From Burkholderiales bacterium (GTDB taxonomy: Bacteria; Pseudomonadota; Gammaproteobacteria; Burkholderiales; Burkholderiaceae_D), in NCBI GenBank assembly GCA_005800405.1, contig SYFN01000091.1:1-10179 (forward strand): 10,179 nt of DNA, given 5' to 3'. The notes beneath the pieces are model-generated. The model made no database searches and was not told the DNA's origin. It saw only the letters and a program-made list of their open reading frames with translations. Position numbers and translations under genes: made by a program. Below, piece by piece: positions 6,911 through 10,179 of the stretch (its first letter is position 1; every line of letters begins with the position of its first letter).

Positions 6911-7231
6911 ATATGTAATAAACCCAGCGACGTTGCCATAGAAACTGGTCGACCATCACCTAATCGAACCGAGCGCTGTAAATCTTTAGCCCTGATGAGT
7001 ATATTTGTTTGTGCCGAGGGCTATAGAAAACCGTCGCCAGTTCGATTATCCACGACAAGAGGTTTTGTCTGCGGGGCGGCACACAGTCGTTAGAACCATC
7101 CCGCCATGCGGTTGACAGGTTTCGCAGTTGCCCCGCGAAATAGTACGAAAATCCGTGGATTCCGTAGGGCGTGGAATGGCTGCGTGGGTCGACGGTTTCA
7201 GCGCTTCACTCGCTTTGCGAAGGAAAACAAG

Positions 7232-8476
7232 ATGAACTTTAATCCATTGACCGGAACCGTGGTGATCCTGATGCTGGCCAGCGCTGCTGTCTTTGCAGCC
7301 GACGCGCATCACGATGACCACGCCGCTGCTACAAAACAGGCACCCTCCAAAGATGGGCAGGGCAAGGATGTAGCGGCGAAAGATGCGACGTCGCAGCCTG
7401 CGGACGAACCTGCTCAAGCCACAGTGACCAAAAAGTCGCGCAAATCCGTGCGCACAAAATCACAGCACAAGGCATTGACTCGGGGTACGGCAACCAAGCC
7501 GCAAGGCAACCAGGACGCTTCTTCCGCAGATACCCATGCCAACACCTCGACACCCATGGCCCCGGGCGAAGGTAAAGTCAGCAAGCGCCTGCACGTAAGG
7601 GCGCGCGGTATCGCGGCCAATGCAGCTGCGAATCCAGCTGAGTCGCAGGCGACATCCGCACCCGATACCAACGCAGCACATGATGCTCCGGCTGCACCTG
7701 CGGTAAACGCGGTACATGACGGGCATGATGCACAGGCGAAACCAGCTGATCAATCATCCACTCCGGCACCGGCAGCAAAGACCAGCCTGAACAAGCCTGC
7801 AGCGTTGGCGCCCAAAAAGTCGCTGGTGGAAAACGATGCACATGGGAGCGATGATGGTCATGCCGCGCCTGCCGTGGCTCGACATGATGGACACGCAGCG
7901 ACGGCGACCCCTGTGGCGCATGCGGCCCCTGATACCCACGCAGACAGCCACAGCGCAGCCGCAAAATCCACCCATGCCGAGCCATCGTCAGACTACTGCA
8001 ACCCACCGCTGAAATCCGAGGTGGCGGCACTGTTCGACCGCTGGAATGCCTCATTGCGTACGGGCGACCCCAAAAAAGTAGCGGCGAATTATGCCCCTGG
8101 CTCGGTTCTTTTACCGACGGTATCGAATCGCGCGCGATTCACCACGGCAGAGAAAGAGGATTACTTTACGCACTTCCTGGCACGTCGTCCGGAAGGCACG
8201 ATCGACGATCGAGTGATTGATGTGGACTGCAACAGCGCAACGGACTCTGGGCTCTACACGTTCCGATTTTCGGATGGCACGACTGTCAAGGCGCGCTACT
8301 CATTTGCTTACCGAAAGATAGGTTCTCAATGGCTGATCACGAGTCATCACTCGTCTGGCATGCCTGAAAAAACCGAGGACGCTGCCGGGCATCACGCCAC
8401 CGCCGCACCGAACCAAAAACCGGCCGAGCGCACCGATCAGAGCTCGCCGACCAAGGGCTGGGTACGTTATCCCTGA
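7232..8476 (+). CDS. secreted protein with Ala/His/Lys-rich linker and C-terminal SnoaL/CaMKII-association-like domain
   Basis: A 414-aa protein in three parts. Residues 1-22 are a signal peptide (MNFNPLTG, hydrophobic core, AVFA before ADAHHDDH). Residues about 23-253 are a low-complexity linker rich in Ala, His, Asp, Lys and Pro, with a basic patch near 67-80 (KKSRKSVRTKSQHK) and repeated HDGH elements at 162-165 and 218-221. Residues about 254-378 form a compact domain of the NTF2/SnoaL fold, close in pattern to proteins named SgcJ/EcaC or CaMKII-association-domain (LFDRWNASLRTGDPKKVA, GSVLLPTVSN, RYSFAYRK, WLITSHHSSGMPE with His372-His373). A disordered tail follows. I chose ATG 7232 for its GAAGGAA site (7219-7225, about 6 nt away) and signal peptide; the frame from 7106 adds 42 unlikely residues. 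The function is unknown. It is divergent from the carbonic anhydrase-like gene, and the His-rich linker suggests metal binding (inference). Confidence 0.8.
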   Translation: MNFNPLTGTVVILMLASAAVFAADAHHDDHAAATKQAPSKDGQGKDVAAKDATSQPADEPAQATVTKKSRKSVRTKSQHKALTRGTATKPQGNQDASSADTHANTSTPMAPGEGKVSKRLHVRARGIAANAAANPAESQATSAPDTNAAHDAPAAPAVNAVHDGHDAQAKPADQSSTPAPAAKTSLNKPAALAPKKSLVENDAHGSDDGHAAPAVARHDGHAATATPVAHAAPDTHADSHSAAAKSTHAEPSSDYCNPPLKSEVAALFDRWNASLRTGDPKKVAANYAPGSVLLPTVSNRARFTTAEKEDYFTHFLARRPEGTIDDRVIDVDCNSATDSGLYTFRFSDGTTVKARYSFAYRKIGSQWLITSHHSSGMPEKTEDAAGHHATAAPNQKPAERTDQSSPTKGWVRYP

Positions 8477-8485
8477 GTTTTTCCA

Positions 8486-8521
8486 TCGACGCTTGCCTTC
8501 ATTTTTTGAAGGCTTCGTCGA
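8486..8521. repeat. long imperfect hairpin at the junction of two convergent genes
   Basis: Outer arms TCGACG (8486-8491) and CGTCGA (8516-8521) enclose inner arms GCCTTCA (8495-8501) and TGAAGGC (8507-8513) with a five-T loop; the two stems are joined by a 3/2-nt internal bulge. It covers the last codons of the AhpD-like gene (stop at 8499) and starts 10 nt after the His-rich gene. No T-run follows on either strand, so it is not a standard intrinsic terminator, but it may end or protect both transcripts. Confidence 0.45.
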
Positions 8522-8894
8522 CGGGTACTTGCAGGCTGCTGACCAGCGCATTGGTCTGACTGGCCATGCCGATCACGGCTAAAAGTTCTGCATGCTGTGC
8601 ATCCGTCATGCCTTTGGCTCGTGCGGCCGCTGTGTGGGAATGCACGCAATACTCACAACTATTGGCGGCTGACACGGCGATGTAAATCAGCTCTTTTGTC
8701 ATCGCATCCAGTGCACCCGGCTTCATCACTCGCTGGGCCTGTGACCACACGCCTTGCAGCAACTCGGGCGAGTGAGCCAGCGCTTTCCAGAAATTGTTCA
8801 CGTCATCGACGCCGCGAACACGCTTGATATCATCAAAGACTGCACGTGCCTCGGGGCTGGCATCAGCGTAGGAAAGCAAAGGAACAGTAGCCAT
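8499..8894 (-). CDS. AhpD-like carboxymuconolactone decarboxylase-family protein with CxxC
   Basis: A 131-aa protein of the AhpD/carboxymuconolactone decarboxylase fold. The sequence KELIYIAVSAANSCEYCVHSH contains Glu68, Cys80, Cys83 and His87, with the same spacing (12, 3, 4) as the catalytic Glu118, Cys130, Cys133 and His137 of mycobacterial AhpD. This argues for a thiol-based peroxidase or disulfide-reductase role rather than lactone decarboxylation, and for a cytoplasmic location, since no signal peptide is seen. Start ATG at 8892-8894 has GGAG at 8902-8905, 7 nt away. It stands alone, convergent with the His-rich secreted protein and divergent from the mandelate racemase gene. The natural substrate and electron donor cannot be told from sequence. 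Confidence 0.88.
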   Translation of the reverse strand: MATVPLLSYADASPEARAVFDDIKRVRGVDDVNNFWKALAHSPELLQGVWSQAQRVMKPGALDAMTKELIYIAVSAANSCEYCVHSHTAAARAKGMTDAQHAELLAVIGMASQTNALVSSLQVPVDEAFKK

Positions 8895-8911
8895 GGTAAT
8901 TCTCCGTGAGA

Positions 8912-8925
8912 TCGAGAAATCTCGA
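8912..8925. promoter_or_regulatory. 14-bp palindrome upstream of the AhpD-like gene, possible operator
   Basis: TCGAGA, AA, TCTCGA: perfect 6-bp arms around two bases, 17-30 nt ahead of the AhpD-like start at 8894 and just upstream of its ribosome site. The short spacer makes it more like a dimeric protein site than an RNA hairpin. A second near-palindrome, GCCCG-GTAT-CGGGC, is at 8978-8991 in the same 249-bp gap. Confidence 0.38.
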
Positions 8926-9074
8926 GTTTAGCATGCGGTCTTGGGTGGTCAGCGGTGCGGATGTGCATCAGTCATACGCCCGGTATCGGGCAGGAGAGGG
9001 AATCCAGGAGTCCTAGTGTATGCTTGCCTTTCATGCATGGTTTCTTCGGATTGGTGAAATTTATTCCTCATTGC

Positions 9075-9102
9075 TTGTGATCGCCAGTTCGCCGACTAAA
9101 AT
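9075..9102 (+). promoter_or_regulatory. likely sigma-70 promoter of the mandelate racemase gene
   Basis: TTGTGA at 9075-9080 (4 of 6 to TTGACA), 16-nt spacer, TAAAAT at 9097-9102 (5 of 6 to TATAAT). Transcription would start near 9109, leaving a leader of about 35 nt before ATG 9144. Confidence 0.42.
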
Positions 9103-9143
9103 TTGGTCTTTATCGGTCGATTCACTCATTGGACAGGAATTTC

Positions 9144-10179
9144 ATGGACAGCCTTCTCATAAGCGATATCCGCGCTCGCGCCATTGTGGCGCCGCTCACC
9201 CGACCTGTCAGAACGGCCTCTGGCTCGGTGGATGTATCACCGCTAATTCTGATGGATGTGCTCACCGAGCAAGGGGTAACCGGAAGCGCATATTTGTTTG
9301 GTTATACGCCGGTCACTCTACGGCCGTTGTTGTCTCTTATTGAGGAGATCAAGCCGGATTTGGTGGGTAAAGCCGTGGTGCCAGTCGCACGAATGCAGCA
9401 GCTTGAGCAGCGCTATCGTTTGCTCGGCATGCAGGGTTTGCTCGGGATGGTAGCGTCCACCCTGGATATGGCGTACTGGGATGCGTTAGGCAAATCAGTC
9501 AACAAACCCGTTGTTGCACTGCTGGGTGGCGAAGCAAAACCGGTGTGGGCATACGATAGCTACGGCATGGTGGATCCTGTGCATGATGCCAAAGCGATCG
9601 AGCACTCGATGGCGCAGGGTTTTCGTGCGATCAAGATCAAACTCGGAGATCCGGATGTGCAACGCGACGTTCATGTGACACGCGAAATCCGGCAGATGAT
9701 AGGACCGAAGACGGCACTGATGGTGGACTTCAATCAGAGCCTGCAACCCACCGAAGCCATTCGCCGCATTCGCTTGCTCGAGCCATTTGATCTCCACTGG
9801 GTGGAAGAGCCCGTGATTGCAGAAGATCTGCAAGGACATGCGCTGGTGAGAGGGTCGATCGATGCGAACATACAAACCGGTGAAAACTGGTGGTTCCCGC
9901 GCGACGCAGAACGTGCCATCAGTGCCTGTGCCTGCGACATGATGATGCCCGATCTCATGAAGATCGGTGGTATTACCGGTTGGCTGTCAGTGATGGGTAT
10001 GGCACGCGCCGCATCGATGCCTGTATCGAGCCATTTATTCATAGAAGCCAGCGCGCATGTGCTGGCAGTGACGCCCACTTGTCACTGGCTGGAGTTCATG
10101 GATTTTGGTTCGCCAGCGCTGGCGCATCCCTACCAGATCATTGATGGTCAGGTGACCGCAAAAGGTCCGGGACTGGGCA
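9144..10179 (+). CDS. mdlA: mandelate racemase (3' end beyond window)
   Basis: Enolase-superfamily enzyme that interconverts R- and S-mandelate through an enediolate (EC 5.1.2.2); the window holds 345 codons, nearly all of a family length near 359. The match to Pseudomonas putida mandelate racemase is positional: Lys164 and Lys166 (IKIK), metal ligands Asp195 (MVDFNQS), Glu221 (WVEEP) and Glu247 (TGENW), then Asp270 (MPDLMKIGG), the general base His297 (SSHLF) and Glu317 (HWLE) all carry the numbers known for that enzyme. Phe52 and Tyr54 (YLFGYTP) and the 20s substrate loop also fit. ATG 9144 has AGGA at 9135-9138, 5 nt away. The enzyme is expected to be a cytoplasmic Mg2+ octamer. The substrate could be mandelate or a ring-hydroxylated mandelate; other enolase-superfamily acid-sugar dehydratases are unlikely given the full set of residues. 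Confidence 0.9.
   Translation, partial: MDSLLISDIRARAIVAPLTRPVRTASGSVDVSPLILMDVLTEQGVTGSAYLFGYTPVTLRPLLSLIEEIKPDLVGKAVVPVARMQQLEQRYRLLGMQGLLGMVASTLDMAYWDALGKSVNKPVVALLGGEAKPVWAYDSYGMVDPVHDAKAIEHSMAQGFRAIKIKLGDPDVQRDVHVTREIRQMIGPKTALMVDFNQSLQPTEAIRRIRLLEPFDLHWVEEPVIAEDLQGHALVRGSIDANIQTGENWWFPRDAERAISACACDMMMPDLMKIGGITGWLSVMGMARAASMPVSSHLFIEASAHVLAVTPTCHWLEFMDFGSPALAHPYQIIDGQVTAKGPGLG

Larger units (their letters stand above)
6827..7231. other. 405-bp divergent intergenic control region
   Basis: Region without a credible gene between the starts of the carbonic anhydrase-like gene (-) and the His-rich secreted protein gene (+). It holds a 7-bp inverted repeat (6865-6884), a short CTGCC-G-GGCAG palindrome (6850-6860), a TTGACA on each strand (6905-6910 minus; 7112-7117 plus) and a GACAA/TTGTC repeat (7054-7069). 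The plus-strand TTGACA has no convincing -10 box 16-18 nt downstream. A short open frame at 6863-7093 lacks coding character and I treat it as chance. The stretch about 6911-7105 shows nothing else I can name. Confidence 0.5.

Noticed and set aside
6863..7093. 76-aa plus-strand open frame in the divergent control region
   Set aside because: No ribosome site, no coding texture, and it overlaps the promoter elements of the neighbouring gene.
7578..8054. 158-aa minus-strand open frame
   Set aside because: It is a shadow of the low-complexity linker; its His/Arg-rich sequence comes from the repeated codons on the other strand.
9020..9343. 107-aa plus-strand open frame
   Set aside because: It overlaps the mandelate racemase gene in another frame and includes its promoter and ribosome site.
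9734..10078. 114-aa minus-strand open frame
   Set aside because: It is antisense to the mandelate racemase gene, whose catalytic residues confirm the plus strand.
1..10179. CRISPR array, tRNA, rRNA or transposase
   Set aside because: I saw no regularly spaced repeats, no tRNA-like cloverleaf or CCA end, no rRNA stretch and no DDE-type transposase in any frame.

Overview
The window reads as a bacterial chromosomal segment of moderate GC content with densely packed genes. The Tat-exported enzyme, the protocatechuate branch of the beta-ketoadipate pathway and the style of the proteins suggest a proteobacterium, probably a betaproteobacterium (Burkholderiales). That placement is an impression from protein style, not a computed result.

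Positions 1-4087 (+ strand) hold the 3' end of a beta-ketoadipyl-CoA thiolase gene (pcaF) followed by pcaH, pcaG, pcaB, pcaD and pcaC. Spacing is tight: 80, 1, 15 and 42 nt, then an 8-nt overlap. Together they open the protocatechuate ring (PcaHG), cycloisomerise 3-carboxymuconate (PcaB), decarboxylate the lactone (PcaC), hydrolyse the enol-lactone (PcaD) and, after CoA activation by enzymes outside the window, thiolyse beta-ketoadipyl-CoA (PcaF). All catalytic residues I could check are present, so this is an intact degradative operon.

Positions 4100-4669 (- strand) carry a gene for an unknown exported protein, interrupted by one in-frame amber codon at codon 90 with reading frame and homology-like texture preserved on both sides. 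Diverging from it, 4824-6022 (+) encodes a ketopantoate-reductase-family dehydrogenase and a small cupin, 14 nt apart. A strong bidirectional hairpin terminator (6166-6201) separates this pair from a convergent gene.

That convergent gene (6224-6826, -) encodes a Tat-exported beta-carbonic-anhydrase-like protein with an unusual cysteine cluster ahead of the twin arginines. A 405-bp divergent control region separates it from 7232-8476 (+), a secreted protein with a long Ala/His/Lys-rich linker and a C-terminal SnoaL/CaMKII-association-like domain. Positions 8499-8894 (-) encode an AhpD-like CxxC protein of the carboxymuconolactone decarboxylase fold.

The window ends inside 9144-10179 (+), a mandelate racemase whose catalytic and metal residues (K164, K166, D195, E221, E247, D270, H297, E317) fall at the same numbers as in the Pseudomonas putida enzyme. 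With the ketopantoate-reductase-family protein (a family that includes D-mandelate dehydrogenases) and the pca operon nearby, I infer that the region may link (hydroxy)mandelate use to protocatechuate breakdown. I found no tRNA, rRNA, CRISPR array, transposase or wholly novel system.
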